DNA from: Azoarcus sp.
GTDB lineage: Bacteria > Pseudomonadota > Gammaproteobacteria > Burkholderiales > Rhodocyclaceae
Direction of reading: 5' to 3'
DNA: 32,113 nucleotides
NCBI GenBank assembly: GCA_031285965.1
Contig: JAITVD010000069.1
Span: 1-32,113, forward strand
Shown here in pieces: positions 1 to 8,374 of this stretch (the stretch's first letter is position 1; every line of letters begins with the position of its first letter). The notes under the pieces are model-generated. The model saw only the letters and a list, made by a program, of their open reading frames with translations. It was not told the DNA's origin and made no database searches. A program made the position numbers and the translations under genes.

Positions 1-1
1 C

Positions 2-129
2 GGCTTAAATTGGCTTTAACCGGACTTTAATCGGCAGAAAACTACCAGTTGAACCTCGAATTTCTACCACTTTTCTGCAGGAAAACTACCGAATTTCTAC
101 CAAAAAACTACCAAAAAAACCAAAAATCG
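2..129. repeat. Helically phased short repeats in AT-rich DNA
   Basis: No gene is visible in 1-181, which lies downstream of the peptide-transporter operon. CTACC occurs at 42, 64, 86, 97 and 108, all separated by 11 or 22 bases. Degenerate units fill the slots at 53 and 75, so 42-129 reads as about eight 11-base units, the last being CTACCAAAAAA twice. Before this, GG-led units of 10-11 bases start at 2, 12, 22 and 33. The period is one helical turn and not a multiple of three, so this is not a coding repeat. Phased A-tracts of this kind usually bend DNA; that role here is inferred. Confidence 0.7.
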
Positions 130-181
130 TCCGGAAATCAAAATTTTTGAAAAAAGACAGATTTCCCTATAGCCATGCGGG

Positions 182-1609
182 TTACCGGATGAGGCGGCGG
201 GGGTCGAACGCATCCCGCACCGCGTCGGCCAGCAAGTTGGCGGACAGAACCAGCGCCAGCATGAAGCCGAACGCGGCGGCGAGCGACCACCAGACGACCG
301 GCTCACGCGCCAGTTCCGCCCGCGCCGCGTTAATCATGGAGCCGAAGCTGATTGTGGAGGGGGCGACGCCGATGCCCACGTAAGAGAGCACCGCTTCGGC
401 CAGCACGAGGCTGGAAAAATCCAGCGCCACCGTAATCAGCACAATGTGCATCACGTTCGGCAGAATGTGGCGGCGCAGGATTTGCGCGGTCGACGCGCCA
501 AAGGCCCGCGCCGCCTGCACGTATTCAAGCTCGCGCAGCTTGAGGGTTTCGCCGCGCAGCAGGCGGCACAGCCCCGTCCAGCTTGTCATGCCGAGGATGG
601 CGCACAGCGCGAGCAGACGGGCATCCGACCGCTGGGCGGCGGTATCGAACCATTGGGGATGCGTGTCGATCATCACCTGCATCATCAGCACCGAGGCGGC
701 AATCAGCAGCACCGAGGGAATCGAGTTGAGCACGGTATAGAGATACTGGATGGCATCATCGACCCATCCGCCCAGATAGCCCGCCGCAATGCCAAGCGCC
801 ACGGCAAAAGGCAGCATGATGAGCGTGGTCAGGGTTCCGATGACCAGCCCGGTGCGGATGCTTTTCAGGGAGAGATAAAGCACGTCCTGCCCGACCTTGT
901 CCGTGCCGAGCACGTGGTAATGCGGCGCGAGCGCAACACCCGCCGCAATCAGCAAAACCGCCAGAAAGACCACGGCAAGCGCCGGACGCCAAGCCAGTTC
1001 CGTTCTCCCGGCAAGGATGCGCCGCACGGCCTCTTTCATGCCGACGCGCTGTCTTCGCGCCATGCCCGCGCCCAGCGCCGCCAGCAACAGGCCCGCCGCC
1101 GCCAGCGCATGAAGCGGCGCCCAGGCGAGGCGACGCGCAATGTCGGGCAGGCTCGCTTCTCCTTCCTGCAAATGACGCGCTCCGTAAGCAAGGCGGGGAT
1201 AGCTCCGCGCCTGTCCGCCGCCGCTCTGCTCAACCGTTTCGCGCTGGAAGGAGACACGCGCAAACGGGGCGGAATAGGTTTTTTCCATCTGCGTGCGCAG
1301 GGGCGCGAGCAGCGCGTCGAGCACGCTCAAAACTTCGGACGAATACATGGGCGCGGCTTTTTGCGCTCCGACGGACACATCCTGCGCCGGGGGCAACTGC
1401 GGGCGATAGTGCAAGCTGTCCATGAAGCCGATGGCGGCAAAAACCGACAGGATGACGGCAGAGGCCATCGCCGCAGGCTGCCGTCCCACCCGCCGCCACG
1501 CTTCACGCGAAGGGGCGCGGCGACGCGCTTGAACGGCAAAAAACACCGCGCACGCCATGAGCATAAAAACGAGCGCATCGGTGGGCAGCAAGACAGGCAG
1601 GATGCTCAT
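182..1609 (-). CDS. Peptide ABC transporter permease, DppC/OppC/YejE type
   Basis: Inner-membrane permease subunit of a peptide or oligopeptide importer, 475 residues. The C-terminal ~270 residues are a standard binding-protein-dependent permease domain. It has the EAA-loop region that contacts the ATPase (around LRELEYVQAARAFGAS) and ends in the typical LADAVRDAFDPR segment. The N-terminal ~200 residues are an extension with two early membrane segments (about 5-25 and 45-63), a periplasmic stretch and a third segment near 163-183. This makes it longer than the usual ~300-residue DppC, as in YejE-like permeases. The start ATG lies 4 bases after the stop of the partner permease, so the two are cotranscribed. 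No ATPase gene follows; the next DNA is noncoding repeats. Confidence 0.9.
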   Translation of the reverse strand: MSILPVLLPTDALVFMLMACAVFFAVQARRRAPSREAWRRVGRQPAAMASAVILSVFAAIGFMDSLHYRPQLPPAQDVSVGAQKAAPMYSSEVLSVLDALLAPLRTQMEKTYSAPFARVSFQRETVEQSGGGQARSYPRLAYGARHLQEGEASLPDIARRLAWAPLHALAAAGLLLAALGAGMARRQRVGMKEAVRRILAGRTELAWRPALAVVFLAVLLIAAGVALAPHYHVLGTDKVGQDVLYLSLKSIRTGLVIGTLTTLIMLPFAVALGIAAGYLGGWVDDAIQYLYTVLNSIPSVLLIAASVLMMQVMIDTHPQWFDTAAQRSDARLLALCAILGMTSWTGLCRLLRGETLKLRELEYVQAARAFGASTAQILRRHILPNVMHIVLITVALDFSSLVLAEAVLSYVGIGVAPSTISFGSMINAARAELAREPVVWWSLAAAFGFMLALVLSANLLADAVRDAFDPRRLIR

Positions 1610-1613
1610 CGCC

Positions 1614-2591
1614 CTACCCCAGCCTCACACGCGGGTCGACCAGCGTGTAGGAAAGGTCGGTCAAAATCAGCCCGATGATGTAGAGCACGGAGCCGATGAA
1701 CACCATTGCGCGAACCACGCCAAAATCCTGGCTGTGGATAGCGTCAATGGTGTAGCTGCCCAAGCCCGGTATCGCAAAAAAAGATTCCATCAGCAAGCTG
1801 CCGAGAAAGAGCGACGGAATCACGACCACCACGCCGGTGAGGATGGGAATCAGCGCGTTCCTGAGCACATGCCTGAACAGCGTCGCCAGTTCCGACAGCC
1901 CTTTTGCGCGGGCGGTGCGCACGTAATCACGCGAAATTTCCTCAAGGAAAATCGTGCGATACCAGCGCGCGCCCGACCCCAGCCCCGCCACGACGCCAAT
2001 GAGCACGGGCAGGAACAGGAAACGCGCCATGTCCAGCCCCTCCGCGTAGCCCGAAACCGGCGCAAGCGCCCATGCCTTTGAAACCAGCCATTGCCCGCCG
2101 ATGATGTAGAACATGCTGGAAACCGACATCATCGCCACGCAGAGCGCGACACCCCAAAAATCGAGCCGCGTCGCCCGAAAGAACACCAGCAGCAAGGCCA
2201 GTGTAATGGCCGCGAAGAGGCTCAGCGCGAATGTCGGCAAGGCGACGGCAAACGACGGAAGCATGCGGGCGCGTATTTCCAGCGCGATGTCGTGCCCGTC
2301 GTTGCCCTGCCCGAACTCGAAAGCGAACATGCGCAGCGATTTGTCGAAGAAAAGGGTATGGGTGAGTTTTTGCGCCCCTTTTTGCGCCGGGTCATAAAAC
2401 ATCGGCTTGTCGTAGCCGCGTTCGGCTTTCCACCGCTGGATGGCGTCGGCGCTCGCGTATTTCGGCCCAAGCTGCATCCGGGCAATGTCATCGGGCGTGT
2501 TCACGCCGAAAAAGAGCACGAAGGTGAAAAGATTCACCCCGAGAAGAATCGGCACGGCATAAAGCAGCCGCCGGACGACATAGGCCATCAT
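1614..2591 (-). CDS. Peptide ABC transporter permease, DppB/OppB/YejB type
   Basis: First permease of the importer, 325 residues. It begins MMAYVVRRLLYAVPILLGVN, the usual OppB/DppB start with a basic end and first membrane helix. A permease domain with an EAA loop (DYVRTARAKGLSE) follows, and it ends in a DPRVRLG tail. The frame is open further upstream, but I chose the ATG at 2591. That ATG overlaps the stop of the binding-protein gene by four bases (ATGA) and gives the family length. The overlap indicates translational coupling in the order binding protein, this permease, second permease. A ~60-residue insertion after the first helix (about 30-95) is as seen in YejB-like members. Confidence 0.9.
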   Translation of the reverse strand: MMAYVVRRLLYAVPILLGVNLFTFVLFFGVNTPDDIARMQLGPKYASADAIQRWKAERGYDKPMFYDPAQKGAQKLTHTLFFDKSLRMFAFEFGQGNDGHDIALEIRARMLPSFAVALPTFALSLFAAITLALLLVFFRATRLDFWGVALCVAMMSVSSMFYIIGGQWLVSKAWALAPVSGYAEGLDMARFLFLPVLIGVVAGLGSGARWYRTIFLEEISRDYVRTARAKGLSELATLFRHVLRNALIPILTGVVVVIPSLFLGSLLMESFFAIPGLGSYTIDAIHSQDFGVVRAMVFIGSVLYIIGLILTDLSYTLVDPRVRLG

Positions 2592-4843
2592 GGCGCGGCC
2601 TCCGTCCTCGCGCTTGCGGCAGCCCGTTCGCGCCGCCGCCAGGACATCACCGCTGGCGCGGCAAGCGCGGCAAGCAGCAATCCCACGGCTGCCAGCGGCC
2701 AGCGCGACGGCACGTTCCAAGCGGCTCGCGCCGCCTCCCGCGCCGCCACGTCGATGCTTTGGTACTTGAGTCCATTGCGCACGATGTCGCCCGGCTTGCG
2801 GTTTTTCACCCAGCCATGCTGGAGGGAATACGTTTTCGGATGGAACCAGAACGCCCAAGGCGCATCGTGCCGCAGGATGGCGACCATCCGGTCAATGACG
2901 CGCTGGCGCTCGGAGCCGTCCGGCATCACTTTCATGCGGTCGAACAGCCGATCGTATTCGGCATTGACGTAATTGGCCGAATTGTTGCCTTGCCCGCCCG
3001 CCTTGCCCTGCGGGCCATAGAGCAGGAACAGCAGGTTTTCCGGGTCGGGATAATCGGCGTTCCAGCCCAGAAGGAATATTTGCGCGTTGCCTTGGAGGAT
3101 TTTGTCCTGAAAGCGGTTCCAGTCCGTCGCCCGCACCACGAACTGCACCCCGAGAGCGCGGAACTGCTTCGCCAGCCAGTCGATTCGGGAGCGGTCTCCC
3201 ATTCCCGCGTCGGTGGTATCGAAGTAGACGATAAGCGGCTCGCCCGTGCGTGCGTCGCGCCCGTTCGGCCAGCCCGCAAGCGCCAGCAGCCTTTTCGCTT
3301 CCGCCACGCCGCGCCGCTGCGGCTTGCCGTCGCGCCATTCGTAGACGACGGAGTTGATTCCGGCTTCCCCCTCGCGCGCGCCGAAAACACCGGGCGGAAT
3401 CGGCTGCATCGCCGGAATGCCGCGCCCGTTGAGGAAAATCGAGATGTATTCCTCCGTATCGAGTGCCACCGAAATGGCTTGCCGCAGCAGCCGTGCGCGT
3501 TCCCGTCCGGCGGCGTCGGCTCCAGCGCCCCCGACCAGCGGGTCGCGCATGTTGAAGCCAAAATAAAACGTCGACGAGGATACCGCCGTCATCAGGCGGA
3601 TGCCGCGAGCGGCCATGTCGTCGGAGAGCGTCACATCTCCCTGAACGCCCATGCTCACCGCCTGATCGAAATTGTCCGAAGAAATCCCAGCGGCATCGTA
3701 ATAGCCTTGCAGGAACTTGTTCCAGTAAGGAATCGCCTCGCGTTCGCGTGTAAATACAACCTTGTCGATGAGAGGCAGAGATTTGCCGCAATCGGCCAGC
3801 AGACCTTCTTCCGCATCGCCCACCGCGCCTTCGCAGGGATAAGCGTCAGCGCGGTAATTGGGATTTCGCGCCAGCACCATCCGGGCGTTGGGATTGTTCT
3901 CCGCCAGCATGTAAGGCCCCGTTCCCATCGGCCAGCGGTCGAGGGTCAAGTTGCGCTCCGCCATGCCCGGCTGGGAAAAAAAGCGGTCAACCTCCGGCGG
4001 AACCGGGCCGAAAAACGGCATGGATAGCCAATACAGAAATTGCGGGTACAGCCCCGTGAAAGTAATCTGGTAGGTGTAGCGGTCGACCGCCTCCACCCCG
4101 TCGAGGGCAAATTGGTCGAGGTCAAGCCAAGCGCCCGGATTTTTTTTCATCTCTTCGCTGAGCGCGGCATGAAGCGCCTTAAGCCCCGGCAGATGCTCGG
4201 CCATCAGCTCAAAAATCGGCGACTGCACGCTTGGATGCGCCAGACGCTTGATTTCATAAACAAAGTCGTTCGCCACCAGTTCGCGGCTATCCAGATGCTC
4301 GAAATCCATCGGGCTGCGGATGTCGGCAAGCGCCTCTTCGGAGAGCGCGAAATAGCGCGGCTGCCCATGTTCGTTTCGGGCAAAGGCCGGGTGGGGCTGA
4401 TAGCGCGTGCCGGGGCGGAGACGGATTTCAATCTCGCTTCTTGCCACTTTCGCCGGGTCAGCGGCATCACGAAGCGCGCGCCCGTCCGCCGCGAAATAAC
4501 GCACTGCGGGCATCTCCGCCGCCACGGCAGGCTCCAGCGCATAAGGCCGCTTCAGGTAGTGGTACTGCAAGGGCGGCTCGATGATTTGGTAGAGAAAGGT
4601 CGCCTCGTCCTCGGTAAACGACTGCGCCGGGTCGAGATGCCGGGGACGCTCCATGAAGGCGGAATACAGGATGTTCTGCCCGCGCTCCCCGTCGGGATAA
4701 GGCGCGTTGGGGACGGGGCCGCATGCGGCAAAAAACAGACACAGCCCCGCGCACGCGGCGCTCCGCGCACGGGCAAACGGGCAAATGCCGGAAAAATAAA
4801 GAAAAGCTCGAATCAGCACGGCGCGATTCTGGCAGGTTTTCAC
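2588..4843 (-). CDS. Peptide ABC transporter substrate-binding lipoprotein, family 5
   Basis: Periplasmic solute-binding protein that captures peptides for the two permeases encoded after it. It belongs to the SBP family 5 (OppA/DppA/YejA) group; the body carries recognisable family segments such as WPMGTGPYML and LFLLYGPQGKAGG. It is unusually long at ~750 residues, against ~500-600 for most relatives. A lipobox (LFFAAC) after a hydrophobic stretch predicts a lipid-anchored protein. A C-terminal hydrophobic segment (VGLLLAALAAPAVMS) followed by arginines suggests a possible second membrane contact. The start is uncertain: no suitable ATG precedes the lipobox. GTG at 4843 is preceded by an AGGG; TTG at 4921 and GTG at 4819 are alternatives. 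It is divergent from fabI. Confidence 0.85.
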   Translation of the reverse strand: MKTCQNRAVLIRAFLYFSGICPFARARSAACAGLCLFFAACGPVPNAPYPDGERGQNILYSAFMERPRHLDPAQSFTEDEATFLYQIIEPPLQYHYLKRPYALEPAVAAEMPAVRYFAADGRALRDAADPAKVARSEIEIRLRPGTRYQPHPAFARNEHGQPRYFALSEEALADIRSPMDFEHLDSRELVANDFVYEIKRLAHPSVQSPIFELMAEHLPGLKALHAALSEEMKKNPGAWLDLDQFALDGVEAVDRYTYQITFTGLYPQFLYWLSMPFFGPVPPEVDRFFSQPGMAERNLTLDRWPMGTGPYMLAENNPNARMVLARNPNYRADAYPCEGAVGDAEEGLLADCGKSLPLIDKVVFTREREAIPYWNKFLQGYYDAAGISSDNFDQAVSMGVQGDVTLSDDMAARGIRLMTAVSSSTFYFGFNMRDPLVGGAGADAAGRERARLLRQAISVALDTEEYISIFLNGRGIPAMQPIPPGVFGAREGEAGINSVVYEWRDGKPQRRGVAEAKRLLALAGWPNGRDARTGEPLIVYFDTTDAGMGDRSRIDWLAKQFRALGVQFVVRATDWNRFQDKILQGNAQIFLLGWNADYPDPENLLFLLYGPQGKAGGQGNNSANYVNAEYDRLFDRMKVMPDGSERQRVIDRMVAILRHDAPWAFWFHPKTYSLQHGWVKNRKPGDIVRNGLKYQSIDVAAREAARAAWNVPSRWPLAAVGLLLAALAAPAVMSWRRRERAAASARTEAAP

Positions 4844-4949
4844 GCGCCCTGCCACGAATGGCGTGATGCCTTCCCTCCATGCGCGGCGCGGGCGGCGTCC
4901 GGCAAGCGTCAAATGAGGCAACGTGTAAGTGCTTCGATTATTTTTTGGC

Positions 4950-4955
4950 TATAAT
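4950..4955 (+). promoter_or_regulatory. Likely -10 element of the fabI promoter
   Basis: TATAAT sits 31 bases upstream of the fabI ATG, inside an AT-rich patch in otherwise GC-rich DNA. I see no good -35 hexamer about 17 bases upstream. The element lies within the only upstream extension of the fabI frame (GTG at 4929), which argues against that longer start. Confidence 0.5.
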
Positions 4956-4985
4956 CCCCGAAATTGCCTTGAGGAGTTGTCATTC

Positions 4986-5783
4986 ATGGGTTTTCTTGCC
5001 GGCAAACGCATTCTTATCACTGGATTACTGAGCAATCGTTCCATTTCTTATGGCATTGCCAAAGCTATGCACCGCGAAGGGGCGCAGCTTGCTTTTACTT
5101 ATCAAAATGACCGTTTCTATGAACGTGTCTCCAAAATGGCCGCCGAATTCGGCAGTTCGCTGCTTTTTCCGCTCGACGTGCAGGATGACCGCCAGATAGA
5201 AGAACTGTTTTCCAGCATCGCCTCGCACTGGGACGGGTTGGACTGCATCGTCCATTCCATTGCCTACGCCCCCGGCGAGGCGCTCGAAGGCGATTTTCTC
5301 GACGGTTTTTCGCACGAAGCCTTCCGTACCGCGCTCGAAGTCAGCGCCTATTCCTTCCCCGCGCTGGCCAAGGCGGCTCGCCCGCTGATGAAAGGGCGCA
5401 ATGGCTGCCTGCTGACCATGACCTACCTTGGCGCGGTGCGCACCATGCCCAACTACAACCTCATGGGGCTGGCAAAAGCCACGCTGGAAGCGTCGGTGCG
5501 CTACCTCGCGGTCTGCCTCGGCTCAGAAGGCACTCGCGTCAACGCCATTTCCGCAGGCCCCATCAAAACGCTGGCCGCTTCCGGCATCGGCAGCTTCAGC
5601 AAGCTCTTGGCGTTCAACTCGCATAACGCGCCCCTGCGGCGCAACGTCACCATCGACGAAGTGGGCAATGCCGCCGCGTTCATGTGCGCCGATCTGGCAA
5701 GCGGCATCACCGGCGAAATTCTTTACGTCGATGCCGGTTTCAACACCACGGCGCTTGGCAACGCGCAGCCCACCTCCGGCTGA
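4986..5783 (+). CDS. fabI: Enoyl-[acyl-carrier-protein] reductase (NADH), FabI
   Basis: Catalyses the last reductive step of each fatty-acid elongation cycle, reducing trans-2-enoyl-ACP with NADH in the cytoplasm. The 265-residue protein is close to FabI throughout: [13 protein letters not shown] at the start, the catalytic Tyr147/Tyr157/Lys164 set within TMTYLGA...[10 protein letters not shown], and [15 protein letters not shown]. Length matches the family (262 in E. coli). The ATG at 4986 has GAGGAG eight to ten bases upstream. Position 93, which is glycine in E. coli FabI and influences triclosan and diazaborine sensitivity there, is alanine here (SIAYAPG). Alanine occurs naturally in other FabIs, so this is not evidence of resistance on its own. 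Divergent from the peptide transporter. Confidence 0.97.
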   Translation: MGFLAGKRILITGLLSNRSISYGIAKAMHREGAQLAFTYQNDRFYERVSKMAAEFGSSLLFPLDVQDDRQIEELFSSIASHWDGLDCIVHSIAYAPGEALEGDFLDGFSHEAFRTALEVSAYSFPALAKAARPLMKGRNGCLLTMTYLGAVRTMPNYNLMGLAKATLEASVRYLAVCLGSEGTRVNAISAGPIKTLAASGIGSFSKLLAFNSHNAPLRRNVTIDEVGNAAAFMCADLASGITGEILYVDAGFNTTALGNAQPTSG

Positions 5784-5995
5784 TTCGCGCTCGGTTCCCC
5801 GGCTGAAACGCTTGTTCCGCAGCCAACACCGCCTGCTGGACAGGCAGTAGTTCCGGGTCTGCTGCCGTCCAGGGGCGGAAAATACGCCTCATAGTGCACA
5901 GCAGCCAACAATAAGCCGAAGCGCGGAACCCGAAGCAGAACGTTGACCGACCTGCTGCGCGTCGAGTTTCCGCGCCCGGACAACCGGAGCCTTTC
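5784..5995. other. fabI-pilU intergenic region
   Basis: 212 bases with no gene that I can support. It contains a small hairpin (GCCTG-CTGGA-CAGGC near 5830) without a T-run. A GGAG at about 5985 serves as the ribosome binding site of pilU. No clear promoter hexamers stand out. Confidence 0.5.
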
Positions 5996-7168
5996 ATGAT
6001 TTTTGAAAAACTGTTTACGCTCATGGCCGAGAAAAAAGCCTCGGACATTTTCGTTACAGCCGGAGCGCCCATCCACATCAAAATCGAAGGCGTTTCCCTC
6101 CCGATCAACCAGCAGGTCATGGAGCCGTCCATCATCAAGAAGATGCTCTACGAGATGATGACGCCCGAGCAGGCCGACCGTTTCGAGCGCGAGCGCGAAA
6201 TCAACCTGTCATTTGGACGGCAAGACCTCGGCAACTTCCGCATCAACGCCTTCTGGCAGCGCAGTTCCGTCGCCATCGTGGTGCGCTACATCCGGGGCGA
6301 CATCCCGACCATCGACACGCTGGGGCTGCCCCCCATCCTCAATGATTTTGTCATGGAAAAGCGCGGGCTGGTTCTGGTGGTCGGCGCGACTGGCTCCGGC
6401 AAATCAACGTCGCTGGCCGCGATGATTGACCACCGCATCCGCAACAGAACCGGACATATCCTCACGGTGGAAGACCCTATCGAATTTCTCTTTCGCCATA
6501 ACAAATCCATCGTCAACCAGCGCGAGGTCGGCATCGACACCCATAGCTGGCACAACGCGCTCAGGAACGCGATGCGCCAAGCGCCGGACTGCATCCTGAT
6601 TGGGGAAATCCGCGACCGCGAAACCATGCAGGCGGCCATTGCCTACTCGCAGACCGGGCATCTTTGCCTTGCCACCCTGCACGCCAACAACGCCTACCAC
6701 GCCCTGAACCGAATCGTGAACTTCTTCCCGCTCGAAAACCGGGAACTGCTTTTCCTTGATCTTTCCATCGCGCTGCGCACCATCATCTCGCAACGGCTGG
6801 TCACGCAGCCCGACAAGCAGCGCATCCCGGCGGTGGAAATCCTGCTGAACACGCGCCACATCGCCGACCTGATTCAGACAGGCTCGCTCACCAGCATCAA
6901 GGAAGCGATGGAGCAAAGCCTCGCCCCCGGCTCGCAGACTTTCGAGCAAGACCTCTACCGCCTCTATCACGAAGAGAAAATCACCCTCGAAGAAGCCCTT
7001 GCCAACGCCGATTCGCCCACCAACCTGCACTGGCTCATCAACAACGCCGGAAGCAATCTCCTGCGGGAAAACGCCGTCGGGGAAAACGACGCAACCTTGA
7101 GCATCCCGGATTTGACGCAGACCCACCCGAGCGCATCCTTTCAATCATTCACCTTCAACGCGGACTGA
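5996..7168 (+). CDS. pilU: Type IV pilus retraction ATPase PilU
   Basis: Hexameric cytoplasmic ATPase that assists PilT in retracting type IV pili, and so supports twitching motility and DNA uptake. 390 residues. Visible motifs are Walker A GATGSGKS (130-137), the Asp box around ILTVEDPIEF (156-164), Walker B CILIGEIRD with Glu204, and the His box GHLCLATLHANNA (221-233). The start MIFEKLFTLMAEKKASDIFVT and the C-terminal QTFEQDLYRLY...LEEALANAD region match PilU better than PilT. A GGAG precedes the ATG. pilT is not in this window, although pilT and pilU are neighbours in many genomes. Confidence 0.93.
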   Translation: MIFEKLFTLMAEKKASDIFVTAGAPIHIKIEGVSLPINQQVMEPSIIKKMLYEMMTPEQADRFEREREINLSFGRQDLGNFRINAFWQRSSVAIVVRYIRGDIPTIDTLGLPPILNDFVMEKRGLVLVVGATGSGKSTSLAAMIDHRIRNRTGHILTVEDPIEFLFRHNKSIVNQREVGIDTHSWHNALRNAMRQAPDCILIGEIRDRETMQAAIAYSQTGHLCLATLHANNAYHALNRIVNFFPLENRELLFLDLSIALRTIISQRLVTQPDKQRIPAVEILLNTRHIADLIQTGSLTSIKEAMEQSLAPGSQTFEQDLYRLYHEEKITLEEALANADSPTNLHWLINNAGSNLLRENAVGENDATLSIPDLTQTHPSASFQSFTFNAD

Positions 7169-7219
7169 ACGCCTGCTCTGCGCGCACAGTCTGGAACGGC
7201 CTTAAAACGGAAAACCCAC

Positions 7220-8167
7220 ATGAACGACCACCAGACGTGCCAATGCGGATGCGCCGGCGCTGAAGAAGAACATCACGAAGCCGGGCCGCTCGCCGAGCTT
7301 GTCACCGTGCGCGACTGGCTGCGCTACGCCGTCACGCGCTTCAACCGCGCCGGCATCTTCTGCGGACACGGCGCGGACAATACGTTTGACGAAGCCGCGT
7401 GGCTCATCCTCGCCACGCTGGCGCTGCCGCCAGACCGACTGGAGCCATTTCTCGACGCTTGCCTCCCATTCGACGAGCGCGCGGCGCTGCTTGAGAACAT
7501 CGAGCGCCGCGCCATTGAGCGCATCCCAACCGCCTACCTCGTCCATGAGGCGTGGCTGGGCGCGTACCGCTTCTATATTGACGAGCGCGTCATCGTCCCG
7601 CGCTCCTATTTCGCCGAACTGCTCGACGAGGGCGCGTTTTCCCCTTGGCTCGAAGAGCCGGAAACCGTCACCGCCGCGCTCGACCTGTGCACCGGCTCCG
7701 GCTGCCTGTCCATCCTGCTGGCGGAAGCCTTTCCCAACGCCGACATCGTGGCGGCGGACATCTCAACGGACGCGCTCGAAGTCGCGCAACGCAACATCGA
7801 CGAATACGGGCTGGAAGCGCGCGTCGAACTGGTGGAAAGCGACGTTTTCTCCGCCCTCGAAGGCCATCTCTTCGACCTCATCCTCTGCAACCCGCCCTAT
7901 GTCACCGCCGAGGCGATGGCGCAACTGCCGCCCGAATACCTGCACGAACCCGCGCTCGCGCTGGCTGCGGGCGATGACGGGCTGGACATCGTGCGCCGCC
8001 TGATTCGCGAGGCGGCGAGCCACCTCCACCCGCAAGGCATCCTCGCGGTTGAAGTCGGGCACAACCGCGATTGGGTCGAAAACGCTTTCCCGGAACTGCC
8101 CTTTGTCTGGCTTTCCACGCGCAATGGCGCGGAAAGCGTTTTTGTTTTGCGAAAAGAAGATTTATAA
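7220..8167 (+). CDS. prmB: 50S ribosomal protein L3 N5-glutamine methyltransferase, PrmB
   Basis: Transfers a methyl group from S-adenosylmethionine to a glutamine of ribosomal protein L3 during ribosome assembly. 315 residues. The N-terminal helical domain includes FNRAGIFCGHGADNTFDEAAWLIL. SAM motif I is LDLCTGSGCLSI (155-166) and the glutamine-methyltransferase signature NPPY is at 224-227. The conserved HEAWLGAYRFYIDERVIVPRS segment is specific to PrmB rather than PrmC. A short extra N-terminus (MNDHQTCQCGCAG...) carries three cysteines in CxCxC spacing that most PrmBs lack; a start nearer the VTVRDWLRYAV segment would remove it, but the ATG at 7220 has GGAAAA upstream. It lies 51 bases after pilU. 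Confidence 0.93.
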   Translation: MNDHQTCQCGCAGAEEEHHEAGPLAELVTVRDWLRYAVTRFNRAGIFCGHGADNTFDEAAWLILATLALPPDRLEPFLDACLPFDERAALLENIERRAIERIPTAYLVHEAWLGAYRFYIDERVIVPRSYFAELLDEGAFSPWLEEPETVTAALDLCTGSGCLSILLAEAFPNADIVAADISTDALEVAQRNIDEYGLEARVELVESDVFSALEGHLFDLILCNPPYVTAEAMAQLPPEYLHEPALALAAGDDGLDIVRRLIREAASHLHPQGILAVEVGHNRDWVENAFPELPFVWLSTRNGAESVFVLRKEDL

Positions 8168-8184
8168 ACAAAAAGTTACAGCCA

Positions 8185-8220
8185 GAAACTACGCCAAATA
8201 AATACTTAATGCGTAGTTTC
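8185..8220. repeat. Perfect 10-bp inverted repeat after prmB
   Basis: GAAACTACGC (8185-8194) and GCGTAGTTTC (8211-8220) are exact complements around a 16-base AT-rich loop. No T-run follows, so it is not a standard terminator. A related sequence (CGTGGTTTCCGCGACCCGTG, near 8285-8304) resembles the DNA that runs out of the right arm (CGTAGTTTCCGCAAACACG), giving a degenerate direct repeat. It could be a protein-binding site or an RNA hairpin in the prmB 3' region. Confidence 0.65.
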
Positions 8221-8308
8221 CGCAAACACGCCGTAAACCGTCCGGCACAGCGAATTAGTTCATACGCCAATCAATCTCTGTATACGTGGTTTCCGCGACC
8301 CGTGGCCT

Positions 8309-8341
8309 CCGCCCTGCGGGCGGGCGGCGCGTTTTTGTTTT
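8309..8341 (+). terminator. Possible weak intrinsic terminator
   Basis: CCGCCC-TGC-GGGCGG forms a short stem (8309-8323), followed after eight GC bases by TTTTTGTTTT. The gap between stem and T-run is longer than usual, so activity is uncertain. It lies between prmB and the response-regulator gene. Confidence 0.35.
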
Positions 8342-8374
8342 CATTGCGCCATGCCGTTTCATATGTCGGAAACC

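Noticed and set aside
446-4954. Long plus-strand open frames opposite the peptide-transporter genes
   Set aside because: Compositions are Arg/His/Gly-rich and they mirror well-supported minus-strand genes.
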